NCBI RefSeq assembly: GCF_014529705.1
Contig: NZ_JAANIH010000013.1
Span: 1 to 64,000, forward strand
Source: Bradyrhizobium campsiandrae
GTDB taxonomy: Bacteria > Pseudomonadota > Alphaproteobacteria > Rhizobiales > Xanthobacteraceae
Reading direction: 5' to 3'
Length of the DNA: 64,000 nucleotides
How positions within the stretch are numbered: position 1 is the stretch's first letter; every line of letters begins with the position of its first letter. The translations under genes were made by a program, and so were the position numbers. A model generated the notes under the pieces. That model ran no database searches. It had not been told where the DNA came from and saw only the letters and a program-made list of their open reading frames with translations. Below are positions 37,873 to 46,719 of this stretch, piece by piece.

Positions 37873-39393
37873 TCAGGATTTGGGGGCCGGGACGTTAGCG
37901 AGATACCAGTCGCGCAAGGAGGCCAGCGCCGGGTGCGCCAGCGAGCGCTGCAGATAGGTCCAGATCCGTGGCTGGTGGCGTAGATAATGCGGCTTGCCGT
38001 CGCGGCGGTTGAGCCGGGCGAAGGTGCCGAGCAGGCGCGTGTTGCGTTGCGCCGACATGATGGCATAGAGCTCGGCGAAGCCGGCCGGATCGAAGCCAGC
38101 ATCCTGCGTGCGCCGTGCCTTGATGTAGCGCGACAGCAGCGTCAGTTCGAGCGCTTCAGGCACGTCGATGCGGGCATCCTGCAGCAGCGACACCACGTCA
38201 TAGGCGTGCGGGCCGAGCACCGTGTCCTGGAAATCGATCACGCCGACGCGTTCGGCGCCGGTCCGGTCGGCGAGCCAGATCAGGTTCGGCGAGTGGTAGT
38301 CGCGGATGATCCACGTTCGCGGCGCGGCCAGCGGCTTCTTCAGCAATTCGCGCCACATCGCGAAGAACTCCGCGCGTCTCTCGCCGCTGAGCGGCGCGTT
38401 GCGATCGGGCAGGTACCATTCCGGCATCAAGCCGATCTCGATCAGCAGCGCCTCGGTGTCGAACGCGGGAATCGTGTAGGTCTGCCCGTCCAGCGGCAGC
38501 GTTTCCGGCAAGGTCTTGCCGTGCAGCATGGCCAGCACGTCGGTTGCGGCCTCATAGCGTTCGGCAATCGGCCGCGGCGGATCGCCTTCGATCACGCCTT
38601 CGCTGCCGAAATCCTCCGAGATCAGAAAGCCGTGGTCGAGATCGACATGATGAATCTTCGGCGCCGAGATGCCTGCCGCGCGCAAACCCTCGTCGATGGC
38701 GACGAACGGCCTGATGTTTTCGGCCAGATGCACCGCGGCGCTGTAGGATTTGCCGTTGTAGATTGCGGCGCCGTCGGGACGCTGCGGCGAGTTCATCAGG
38801 ATGACGACGCTGTCGTCGCGGATCAGGCGCGCATAGGAGCGCGTCGAGGCATCGCCGGCCATGCGCTTGCGCCCGGCGTCGAGATAGCCCGAGGCCTCGA
38901 GGAATTCGCGCAAGGCCTGCAGTCGCGCGACCGTCGCGGCGCCCTTGCCGTAGCCGGTGATGTCGGCGGCACGCGCATTCGACCCCAGCGCCGGCCGATG
39001 CGTCAGCGCGATGTCGATGCGGTCTTGGGGCATGGCCGACGGCGCCCGCTCCGGCCATTCGATCAGCACCAGCGTGGCCTCGGGAAGCGGCGACAGCCCG
39101 ATCTCCTCGAGCTCGCGCTCGTCCTCGACGCGGTAGAGATCGGCATGCATCACCGCGAATGCCGGCAGCTCGTAGCCCTGCACCAGCGTGAAGGTCGGGC
39201 TCGGCACTTCGAGCTCGTCGTCGCCGGCGAGGTAACGGATCATGGCGCGGGCGGCCGCGGTCTTGCCGGCGCCGAGGTCGCCTGACAGCGTGATGGTGTC
39301 GCCGGGCCCGATCAGCAGCGCGAGATCGGCCATCAATTGTGCGGTGGCCGTCTCGTTGGGAAGCGCGACCGAGAATGTGGTGGATTCGCTCAT
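37873..39393 (-). CDS. tsaE: TsaE-AmgK fusion (tRNA t6A ATPase plus sugar kinase)
   Basis: A 506-residue fusion. Residues 1-150 are TsaE, the ATPase of the t6A37 tRNA-modifying complex: GDLGAGKTAAARAMIR Walker A, SPTFTLVQGYE and HADLYR. Residues about 170-506 are an aminoglycoside-phosphotransferase-fold kinase like AmgK/MurK, with RDYHSPNLIWL (catalytic loop) and GVIDFQDTVLGP (metal Asp). AmgK phosphorylates MurNAc/GlcNAc at the anomeric position. The start ATG overlaps the divL stop (ATGA). Such fusions are known in alphaproteobacteria. Confidence 0.92.
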   Translation of the reverse strand: MSESTTFSVALPNETATAQLMADLALLIGPGDTITLSGDLGAGKTAAARAMIRYLAGDDELEVPSPTFTLVQGYELPAFAVMHADLYRVEDERELEEIGLSPLPEATLVLIEWPERAPSAMPQDRIDIALTHRPALGSNARAADITGYGKGAATVARLQALREFLEASGYLDAGRKRMAGDASTRSYARLIRDDSVVILMNSPQRPDGAAIYNGKSYSAAVHLAENIRPFVAIDEGLRAAGISAPKIHHVDLDHGFLISEDFGSEGVIEGDPPRPIAERYEAATDVLAMLHGKTLPETLPLDGQTYTIPAFDTEALLIEIGLMPEWYLPDRNAPLSGERRAEFFAMWRELLKKPLAAPRTWIIRDYHSPNLIWLADRTGAERVGVIDFQDTVLGPHAYDVVSLLQDARIDVPEALELTLLSRYIKARRTQDAGFDPAGFAELYAIMSAQRNTRLLGTFARLNRRDGKPHYLRHQPRIWTYLQRSLAHPALASLRDWYLANVPAPKS

Positions 39394-41894
39394 TCGGCGG
39401 CGTCGCGATGCGCCGCCTGGTCGGTCGGGAAGTCGCAAGTGACGACCGTGCCTTTGCCGACGGCCGAATCCACCTGCACCTTGCCGCCATGCAGCTCGAC
39501 GAAGGAGCGCACCAGCGACAGGCCGAGCCCGGCGCCGCGATGACGCGAGCCTTGCGAGCGGCTTTCGAACCAGTTGAACACCTTGTCCTTCATGTCGGCG
39601 GGTATTCCAGGTCCGGAATCTGTCACAATGAAGACAACGCTGCGCTCGGTGCGGCGCGCGCTGATCCCGACGGTGGAATCCTGCGGCGAGAAGCCGACGG
39701 CATTGGCGAGCAGGTTATAGAGCACCTGCACCACCCGCTTCTCGTCGCCGATGAAGCTGCCGACGTCGGGCGCGATCTCGACCTTGAGGCGGATGCGGTC
39801 GGTGGCGAGGCGGTCCTGGATGCCTTCGGCGGCGAGCTCGATGGTCTTGCTGACATCGACCGGGCCGAGCTCCAGCTTCATCGCGCCGGCATCGATGGTG
39901 GCGAGGTCGAGAATGTTGTTGGTCAGCGCCAGCAGCGCATTGGTCGATTTGGTGACGTAGTCGAGATATTCGGCCTGTTTCGGCGTCAGCGGTCCGGTCG
40001 AGGGATCGCTGAGGAAGTGCGCGAAGCCGATGATGGTGGTGAGCGGCGAGCGCAGCTCGTAGGAGACGTGGTGGACGAAATCCACCTTCATCTGGTCGGC
40101 CGCCTCCAGCGCCTCGTTGCGCTCGCGCAGCGCGCGCTCGACGTTCTCGGTGTCGGTGATGTCGAGGAAGGTCAGCATGGTCGCGCCGTCATGCAGCGGA
40201 CGGATCATGCCGTCGAGCACGCTGCCGTCCTTGCGCTCCAGCTTCAGCGGCACGTCGACGCGGTTCTCGATCGAGGTGATGGCCTCGCGGATCTGGCGCC
40301 AGACGATGGCGTCGTCGAACAGCTGCTGGCACCAGCCCTCGACCGTCTGGATATGCGGCTCCTCGCGCATGGCATCGTTCGAGAGCTTCCACATCCGGAC
40401 AAAGGCCGGATTGAACAGCTGCGCCTTGCCGTTGCTGCCGAACACGGCGACGCCCTCGGCGAGGCTGTCCAGGGTCTCGCGCTGCACCCGGATCATGCCG
40501 TCGAAACGGCGGGCGAGCTCGAGGCTCTCGGTGACGTCGTCGAACAGATAGGTGACACCGCCTTCGGGGTTCGGCGTGGTGACCACCGACAGCGCGCGGC
40601 CGTCGGGCAGGTACCAGGTGTCCTTGGCGGCCTCGACCGCGCGATAGGCCTCGTGCAGCTTGGCCTTCCAGGCGCGGAAATCAGGCTGCTCCTGCAATTT
40701 GCGCGCGGCGCGGAGCTGGTCGAGCACGCTGGAATCGTCAGGGTGGGTGTCGAGGAAATTGCGGTCGAGGTCCCACAGCCGACGGTAGGAATCGTTGTAG
40801 AAGGCGAGCCGGCGCTGGCCGTCGAACACGGCAACGCCGGAGGAGAGCTGGTCGAGCGTGCGGCGATGCGCCTCCGCCATCCGCACCAGCGCCGCGCTCA
40901 GCGCGTCCGCCTCGGATGCGTCGATCGCGACGCCGACGCTGCCGGTCCCGACATTGACCGCGCGCACGTCATACATACGCCGCTCGCCGCCGGTCACGAT
41001 CGGCAGCCGCGAGGTGAACTGGGCTGCCTCCTTCAGGCCGCGCTCCATGGCGCTGCGGTCGGCGCTGTCGAGCAGCTCGAGCTTGCGCTCCTGGGCGTCG
41101 GCAATGCTGCTCGCCTCGGTCGCGCGCATATAGGCCGGATTGGCGAAGGTCAGCGCGCCGTTCTCGCCCTTGGCCCAGATCGGCCAAGGGCTGGCCGCGG
41201 CGAAGCCGCGCAGCATCTCGGTGTCGTCGGCGAGCGCTCTGTAGCGCAGATTGGTCTCGGCCAGGTCGCGTCGCAGGCCGGATAATTCGCGAATCCGGAC
41301 AATGGCTTGGCCGCCGATGGCACGACCGATCGCCTCCAGCGTATGGCCGTTGGCGGTGGTCAGCGTGAGCTGGAAGCCGTCGCCGCGTTCGCGCAAGGCA
41401 TCGACGGCATGATCCATCTGCAGCGCGGGTTCCGGCGGCAGCCAGGTTCCAAACGCGAGCACGCGCTGCGGCGCCGAATCGCGCGGCAGCACCATCGCAA
41501 TGTCGCCGGAGATCTGCGCGCGATCATCGCCGGCCGGCCAGGAGATCAGGATCTGCGGCTCGGCGAACAACATGGCGCCGAAGCGGTCGGCCTGCAGCTG
41601 CAGTTCCCTGATCCGCCCGCGCAGCGCGGCCTCGTTCTTGGCCGTGCGCACGCGGGTGCGCATCAGGAGGATCGCGGCGACGACGGTGAAGCCGAGCAAA
41701 GCGAGCGCGGTGGCCAGCACCGCCAGTTCCTGGCGGTTGAAATCCAGCAAAATCGAGAGTGTGTCGACCAGGTCGGCGGCCTCCGCCGGCTCAGCCGGCA
41801 GCAGCGCTGCGAGAGCGCCTCCGAATAGGCTGTTGCGCACCAGCGAAGTGCACGACAGCAGCGTCCGACGCATCGACACGATCACGCCTGACAT
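39390..41894 (-). CDS. divL: DivL-like tyrosine-box sensor kinase
   Basis: An 834-residue membrane sensor. An N-terminal hydrophobic segment (signal or anchor) and a helix near LAVLATALALLGFTVVAAIL precede several PAS domains and a C-terminal kinase core. In the H-box the phospho-acceptor His is replaced: the sequence reads VSYELRSPL with Tyr612 (codon at 40061-40059). The ATP-binding lobe is intact (YNLLANAVGF, DSGPGIP, GAGLGLSLV). This is the hallmark of Caulobacter DivL, which modulates CckA and so CtrA. The divL-tsaE order is conserved in alphaproteobacteria. Start at ATG 41894; ATG 41873 also possible. Confidence 0.9.
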   Translation of the reverse strand: MSGVIVSMRRTLLSCTSLVRNSLFGGALAALLPAEPAEAADLVDTLSILLDFNRQELAVLATALALLGFTVVAAILLMRTRVRTAKNEAALRGRIRELQLQADRFGAMLFAEPQILISWPAGDDRAQISGDIAMVLPRDSAPQRVLAFGTWLPPEPALQMDHAVDALRERGDGFQLTLTTANGHTLEAIGRAIGGQAIVRIRELSGLRRDLAETNLRYRALADDTEMLRGFAAASPWPIWAKGENGALTFANPAYMRATEASSIADAQERKLELLDSADRSAMERGLKEAAQFTSRLPIVTGGERRMYDVRAVNVGTGSVGVAIDASEADALSAALVRMAEAHRRTLDQLSSGVAVFDGQRRLAFYNDSYRRLWDLDRNFLDTHPDDSSVLDQLRAARKLQEQPDFRAWKAKLHEAYRAVEAAKDTWYLPDGRALSVVTTPNPEGGVTYLFDDVTESLELARRFDGMIRVQRETLDSLAEGVAVFGSNGKAQLFNPAFVRMWKLSNDAMREEPHIQTVEGWCQQLFDDAIVWRQIREAITSIENRVDVPLKLERKDGSVLDGMIRPLHDGATMLTFLDITDTENVERALRERNEALEAADQMKVDFVHHVSYELRSPLTTIIGFAHFLSDPSTGPLTPKQAEYLDYVTKSTNALLALTNNILDLATIDAGAMKLELGPVDVSKTIELAAEGIQDRLATDRIRLKVEIAPDVGSFIGDEKRVVQVLYNLLANAVGFSPQDSTVGISARRTERSVVFIVTDSGPGIPADMKDKVFNWFESRSQGSRHRGAGLGLSLVRSFVELHGGKVQVDSAVGKGTVVTCDFPTDQAAHRDAAE

Positions 41895-42153
41895 AGTTGC
41901 CCCAAGACCGCACGAATTGACGCGCGCGGCGACCCCCGTCGCGCGCGAATCAAACGACAATACCCTCACCGCGACTCCACCGGTAAGAGTCCAGACCGTG
42001 AACGCAAAGGTGGCCCCAAAAAAATGCCGGGCGCGTGGTTCCAACCACAGGTAATTCTGCGGATGATTCGGCTGAGATTGCCAAGCGTTAGCGTGCCATG
42101 CTGCGATGCAGGTGCTCGCTCCCACGGCAAGTGTCAGCCGCGCGCTGCTGCGC
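41895..42153. other. Intergenic region upstream of divL
   Basis: 259 bp between the LysR gene and divL, both on the minus strand. It must carry the divL promoter. I see no CtrA box (TTAA pair) and no gene. Confidence 0.4.
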
Positions 42154-43050
42154 TCATTCGCTCGCTCCGGATAGTCCCGCCAGAAGCGGCGCGTACGCGG
42201 CGAGCCTGCGGGATACGAACTCCGCGAACAGCCGCACGCGCTTCGTCTTGCGTGTCTCCCCCTGTGTGAGAAGCCAGACCGTTCCGTACATGTGCAGGTC
42301 GGTGCCCGGCACCCTCACCAGCAGCGGGTCGGCATCGCCGACGAAGCACGGCAGCGTCGTCATCCCGATCCCCTGTCGGACGGCCACGATCTGGGCCCCG
42401 GCATCGGTGACCCGGAACGGAACCTCGGCGGCGCGAACCTCACCCCCGTGGGCCCAGTCCGGGATGCCATGAATGCTGATGACGATCCACCTGACAGGAT
42501 CGGGCGCGCCCGCACGCCACGCGGCCAGCCGATCCCTGGACATGTAGATGCCTCCGAACAGCTCCGGTCCCTTCAGGCCGTGAAGATTGAGCGGCAGGGT
42601 CTTGCGGTCGTAGACGACGCGGATCGCGACGTCGGCCTCCCGGCTGGTCAGATTTGCGAGCTCGCCGGACGACATGATTTCCATCTCGATGTCCGAATGC
42701 AGACGCGCGAAATCGGCGAAATCCGGCATCAGGAGGTGTGTCGCCAGCGGCGGTGCCAGTGTCACGCGCAGACGCCCGCGCACATTCTGGTCGCGGCCGA
42801 AGACGCGCGTCTCCAACTGGTGCGACGACGCTTCCATTTGGTCCGCGAGCTCGAGGACCTCCTCACCCGCAGCGGTCAGGCGGTAGCCCGAAGGCAGCTT
42901 CTCGAACATCTGCGCTCCGAGCCGCTCCTCCAGTTGGGCGACGCGTCGCAGCACGGTCGAGTGATTCACCCCGAGGCGCTCGGCGGCGGCCCGCACCGAG
43001 CCTCCGCGCGCGACGGCAAGAAAGTAGCGAACGTCATCCCAGTCGATCAT
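42154..43050 (-). CDS. LysR family transcriptional regulator
   Basis: A 298-residue regulator. The winged helix (MIDWDDVRYFLAVARGGSVRAAAERLGVNHSTVLRRV) covers residues 1-60; the periplasmic-binding-like effector domain follows (RLRVTLAPPLATHLLMPDF). The DWDDVRYFL start is typical of a proteobacterial LysR subgroup that often controls adjacent oxidoreductases. Divergent from the SDR-reductase pair across 293 bp, so probably its regulator. Confidence 0.9.
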   Translation of the reverse strand: MIDWDDVRYFLAVARGGSVRAAAERLGVNHSTVLRRVAQLEERLGAQMFEKLPSGYRLTAAGEEVLELADQMEASSHQLETRVFGRDQNVRGRLRVTLAPPLATHLLMPDFADFARLHSDIEMEIMSSGELANLTSREADVAIRVVYDRKTLPLNLHGLKGPELFGGIYMSRDRLAAWRAGAPDPVRWIVISIHGIPDWAHGGEVRAAEVPFRVTDAGAQIVAVRQGIGMTTLPCFVGDADPLLVRVPGTDLHMYGTVWLLTQGETRKTKRVRLFAEFVSRRLAAYAPLLAGLSGASE

Positions 43051-43343
43051 GGTGCAATCCGGCACCGCCGAGGTGCCCTTCCAAAGCCCGTGCCCACAGT
43101 CCGTCAAGCGGCATCTCGTCTGTGGGTAGCACGGGCGCTCACCGCAGCCCATGCCGACGAGCGCAGCTCAATTCCGAACAGCGGACAGCGATCGTCGCGG
43201 CTGGCATCCGTCGTCCGGGCGGATCGATTTCGCACCACCGATGTGCGCGCTTCCACACTCAACGCCTGACGCCGTCAGGCCTATGTCGAGGTTCTCGGGG
43301 GGCCTCCCCGAATGGCCAAGGACGAAGTCCCAAAGGAAAAGTC

Positions 43344-44078
43344 ATGGGTAAGCTGGACGGTAAGATTGCAGTCATCACGGGTGGATCGAGCGGCATGGCG
43401 CTGGCAAGCGCCAGGCGATTCGTTGAAGAAGGCGCCTATGTTTTCATGACAGGCCGGAGGCAGCAGGCGCTCGATGAGGCCGTCAGGCTGATTGGCCGGA
43501 ACGTGACCGGCGTGCGCGGTGACGCGGCCAATCTCGACGACCTCGACCGCCTGTTCGATACGGTGAAGCGGGACAAGGGCAGGATCGACGTCCTGTATGC
43601 GAGTGCCGGCACGGGCGAAGCCGTCCCGCTGGGCGAGATTACCGAGCAGCATTTCGATGCGACCTTCGGCCTCAACACGCGCGGCACGCTGTTCACGGTT
43701 CAGAAGGCGTTGCCGCTGTTCAGCGATGGCGGATCGATCTTCATGACCGGGTCAGTCGCGTCGCTGAAAGGCTTTCCCGGTTACAGCGTGTATGCGGCGA
43801 GCAAGGCGGCATTGCACGCATTCGCGCGCGGGTGGCTCAATGAACTGAAGAGCAGGAATATCCGGGTGAACGTGCTGCACCCGGGGCCGATCGCCACACC
43901 GATGCAGGACCAGGTCCTCACCGAGGAGGCGAAGCGGATGTTCGAATCCCTGATCCCGCGGGGAAAAATGGGTCGTCCTGAGGAAATTGCGGCGGCCGCG
44001 CTGTTTCTGGCTTCAGACGAGTCGAGCTTCGTGAATGGCCTGGAGCTGTCGGTCGACGGCGGCTTCTCGGCCATCTGA
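43344..44078 (+). CDS. Short-chain dehydrogenase/reductase
   Basis: A 244-residue classical SDR. The cofactor loop is TGGSSGMA, with Ala where the last Gly of TGxxxGxG is usual. SVASLKGFPGYSVYAASK holds the Ser-Tyr-Lys catalytic residues, and PGPIATPM follows. Start set by AAAGGA 6 nt upstream; the frame is open far upstream but overlaps the divergent LysR gene. Followed 16 bp later by an NAD(P)-binding gene. Substrate unknown. Confidence 0.9.
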   Translation: MGKLDGKIAVITGGSSGMALASARRFVEEGAYVFMTGRRQQALDEAVRLIGRNVTGVRGDAANLDDLDRLFDTVKRDKGRIDVLYASAGTGEAVPLGEITEQHFDATFGLNTRGTLFTVQKALPLFSDGGSIFMTGSVASLKGFPGYSVYAASKAALHAFARGWLNELKSRNIRVNVLHPGPIATPMQDQVLTEEAKRMFESLIPRGKMGRPEEIAAAALFLASDESSFVNGLELSVDGGFSAI

Positions 44079-44094
44079 ACATCGGAGAAACATC

Positions 44095-44688
44095 ATGAGC
44101 TACGCCATTGTCGGATTCGGCAAGATAGGCCAGGCCCTCGCCCAAGCCTTCGCTCGCAAGAACATCGAGGTGACCGTCGCGAGCCGGCGGCCGCCCGAGG
44201 CGTTGGCGCCGCAGGCTGGGGCAATTGGACCCACGGTCGTCGCCACGTCGCTGCGGGATGCGCTCCAGGCCGACACGATCATCCTGGCGGTCCCGTTCGG
44301 GGAGCATCGCGAAGTTGCGAAGGTTTTGCCGAGTTGGAAAGGCAAGACGGTGATCGATGCGACGAACGCGTTTGGTGAAGAGCCGGACAGTTTCCCGTCC
44401 TCTGCCTTGGTGGCGAAGGCGTTCACCGGCGCCAGGCTTGTGAAAGGCTTCAATCACCTGCCCGCTGCGGCCCTGGCTGCCGATCCGATCGTCGAGGGTG
44501 GCCACCGGGTCGTCTTTCTGTCTAGTGACGACGAGGACGCGACGGCTCCCGTGGCCGCCTTGGCCAAACAACTCGGCTTCGCACCCGTCAAGCTGGGCAA
44601 GCTCAACGAGGGTGGCGCGCTGGTGCACGCACGCGGCCGCATTTGGGGGCCGCTCATTTTCCAGGATGTGTTCAAGCAGGAACAGTAG
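44095..44688 (+). CDS. NAD(P)-binding oxidoreductase, F420-reductase-like fold
   Basis: A 197-residue Rossmann protein. GFGKIGQALAQAF near the N-terminus binds the cofactor; VASRRPPE resembles an NADP 2'-phosphate site; VKGFNHLPA is the later family motif seen in NADPH:F420 reductase-like proteins. These organisms do not obviously use F420, so another substrate is likely. Cotranscribed with the SDR gene. Confidence 0.85.
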   Translation: MSYAIVGFGKIGQALAQAFARKNIEVTVASRRPPEALAPQAGAIGPTVVATSLRDALQADTIILAVPFGEHREVAKVLPSWKGKTVIDATNAFGEEPDSFPSSALVAKAFTGARLVKGFNHLPAAALAADPIVEGGHRVVFLSSDDEDATAPVAALAKQLGFAPVKLGKLNEGGALVHARGRIWGPLIFQDVFKQEQ

Positions 44689-44706
44689 CCACTGTCAGAG
44701 TGCCGA

Positions 44707-44732
44707 CCTCTCCCGCCTGCTTGCGGGAGAGG
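44707..44732. terminator. Hairpin between convergent genes
   Basis: CCTCTCCCGC, ctgctt, GCGGGAGAGG, 10-bp perfect stem between the reductase gene and dut. Same stem as the repeats at 4556 and 4698. Confidence 0.6.
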
Positions 44733-44740
44733 CAAGAAAG

Positions 44741-45199
44741 CTACCGCCCCGTCGAGCCAAATCCGCCGGCGCCGCGATCGGTCGGCGATAGTATCGTCAC
44801 CGGGACCAGCGCGGCCTGGACCACCGGTGCGATCACCATCTGCGCGATGCGCTCGCCGCGCTTGATCACGAAGGATGCCGCTCCGTGGTTGATCAGGATC
44901 ACCTTGATCTCGCCGCGGTAGTCGGCGTCGACAGTGCCGGGCGAGTTCAGCACGGTGACGCCGTGCTTGGCGGCAAGCCCGGAGCGCGGGCGCACCTGGG
45001 CCTCATGGCCCGGCGGCAACGCGATCGCGAGCCCGGTCGGTACCAGCGCGTATTGACCAGGTGCGAGCGTCATCGGCTCGTCCTCCGGCACCGCTGCCAT
45101 CAGATCGAGGCCGGCTGCCTCCGCAGTCTGATAGGCCGGCAGCGGCAGGCCCTGGGCATGGGCCAGTTGCTGCAGTTCGACGGTGACCTCGGTGCTCAA
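44741..45199 (-). CDS. dut: dUTP diphosphatase
   Basis: A 152-residue trimeric dUTPase hydrolysing dUTP to dUMP. Motifs: [45 protein letters not shown] and the C-terminal [10 protein letters not shown]. The start is TTG in a TTGA overlap with the coaBC stop, so it relies on coupling to coaBC. Confidence 0.95.
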   Translation of the reverse strand: MSTEVTVELQQLAHAQGLPLPAYQTAEAAGLDLMAAVPEDEPMTLAPGQYALVPTGLAIALPPGHEAQVRPRSGLAAKHGVTVLNSPGTVDADYRGEIKVILINHGAASFVIKRGERIAQMVIAPVVQAALVPVTILSPTDRGAGGFGSTGR

Positions 45200-46656
45200 G
45201 ATGCCGGCTCCGGAGATTTTTTGGCGGATTTGTCGGTCACGCTCTTCACGATATGCGCGACCAGTTCGATGGCGACTTGTTCCTTGGTCATGACAGGCCA
45301 GGAATCAACCGACATCTCGCCGTTCTCAGCAGCATTCTTGCTGATGAGGTGCACGGTATTGCGATCTCCGCCCATCACCCCCGTGGCGGGCGAGACGTCG
45401 TTGGCGACGATCCAGTCGCAGCCCTTGCGGGCGAGTTTGGCCTTGGCGTTGTCGATGAGATGCTCGGTTTCGGCGGCGAAGCCGATCACGAGCGGCGGGC
45501 GTTGGTCGGCGAGCTTGGAGATCGTGGCGAGGATGTCGGGGTTTTCGACCAGTTGCAGCGGCGGCATGCCGGCCGATGTCTTCTTCAGCTTCTGCTCGCC
45601 TTCATTGGCGACGCGCCAGTCGGCGACGGCGGCGGCGAAGATCGCGATGTCGACGGGAAGGGTCGCCTGCACCTGGTCCAGCATCTGCCGCGCCGATTCG
45701 ACATGCTTCACGGTCACGCCGGCGGGGTCGGCGAGATCGACCGGGCCGCTGACCAGGATCACCTCGGCGCCCGCGGCCTGCGCCGCGGCGGCGATGGCAA
45801 AGCCCTGCTTGCCGGAGGAACGGTTGGCGATGTAGCGCACCGGATCGATCGGCTCGTGGGTGGGACCTGCGGTGATCAGCACCCGCTTGCCGGCGAGCGG
45901 GCGCGGCACCGGCGGCCGCAGCAGTTTCTCGGCGGCATTGGCGATCTCGATCGCTTCCGACATGCGGCCGACGCCGGCTTCGCCCGCCTCGGCCATCTCG
46001 CCGGAATTGGGCCCGATCATCAGCACGCCGTCGCGCTGCAGTTGCGCGACGTTGCGGCGGGTCGCCGCATTGTTCCACATCAGCGGATTCATCGCCGGCG
46101 CCAGCAGGATCTTTCTGTTAGTCGCGAGCAGGATCGCGCTGGCGAGATCGTCGGCATGGCCGTTGGCCATCTTCGCCATCAAATCGGCGGTCGCGGGCGC
46201 CACCACGATCAGATCGCAGTCGCGGGCGAGGCGGATATGGCCGGCGTCGAACTCGCTCTGCGGGTCGAACAGATCGGTGTAGACGCGCTCATGGGAGAGC
46301 GCGCTGACCGAGAGCGGGGTGACGAATTGCGCGGCCGCCTTGGTCAGGACGCAGCGCACCTCGATGCGCCGCTCCTTCAGCCTGCGGATCAGGTCGAGCG
46401 ACTTGAACGCCGCGATGCCGCCGCCGATGATCAGGGTGACGCTGGCCTCAGGGACGGCGCTGCTGCGCGAAGACGCGGGGGCTGGGGATGTCTCGGGCGG
46501 CAGCGCAAACGGCGTCAGCGGTTCCTCGCGGCCTTCGATCAACTCCCCGAGGATGATCCGGACCTCTTCCTCGACCGACCTGCGGTTCCTGGCTGAGCGA
46601 AGGCGCAAATAGGTTTTGACGCTCTCGTCGAGCTTGCGGATGGTCAGGCTCGCCAT
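45196..46656 (-). CDS. coaBC: CoaBC with an N-terminal FitA-like ribbon-helix-helix domain
   Basis: A 486-residue protein. Residues 1-45 ([20 protein letters not shown] then [16 protein letters not shown]) match FitA/VapB-type antitoxin DNA-binding domains. After a Pro/Ala linker, CoaC (about 76-250) joins FMN-dependent decarboxylation of phosphopantothenoylcysteine and CoaB (about 270-480) ligates cysteine to phosphopantothenate. CoaC has the His of GHIRLARDC and the Asn of PAMNPLMW, but the segment holding Cys158 in E. coli reads [15 protein letters not shown], with no Cys. GAGG before the ATG supports this start, so the extra domain is within the protein. Stop overlaps dut. Confidence 0.92.
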   Translation of the reverse strand: MASLTIRKLDESVKTYLRLRSARNRRSVEEEVRIILGELIEGREEPLTPFALPPETSPAPASSRSSAVPEASVTLIIGGGIAAFKSLDLIRRLKERRIEVRCVLTKAAAQFVTPLSVSALSHERVYTDLFDPQSEFDAGHIRLARDCDLIVVAPATADLMAKMANGHADDLASAILLATNRKILLAPAMNPLMWNNAATRRNVAQLQRDGVLMIGPNSGEMAEAGEAGVGRMSEAIEIANAAEKLLRPPVPRPLAGKRVLITAGPTHEPIDPVRYIANRSSGKQGFAIAAAAQAAGAEVILVSGPVDLADPAGVTVKHVESARQMLDQVQATLPVDIAIFAAAVADWRVANEGEQKLKKTSAGMPPLQLVENPDILATISKLADQRPPLVIGFAAETEHLIDNAKAKLARKGCDWIVANDVSPATGVMGGDRNTVHLISKNAAENGEMSVDSWPVMTKEQVAIELVAHIVKSVTDKSAKKSPEPAS

Positions 46657-46691
46657 AATGCCTCGCTCCAGCACGGAATGATGGCGATGCT

Positions 46692-46717
46692 ATCATTCGA
46701 ATGATTGCAGTGCAATC
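46692..46717. promoter_or_regulatory. Two palindromes upstream of coaBC
   Basis: ATCATTCGAATGAT (46692-46705) is a perfect 14-bp palindrome, and GATTGCA, g, TGCAATC (46703-46717) overlaps its end. They lie in the 63-bp gap between ubiB and coaBC, 36 bp before the coaBC ATG. A ribbon-helix-helix protein commonly binds such sites upstream of its own gene. Confidence 0.65.
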
Positions 46718-46719
46718 AA

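Noticed and set aside
45196..46656. Separate antitoxin gene ending before coaBC
   Set aside because: There is no stop or frameshift between the RHH segment and CoaC, and no start with a better ribosome site at the CoaC domain, so I treat it as one fused protein.
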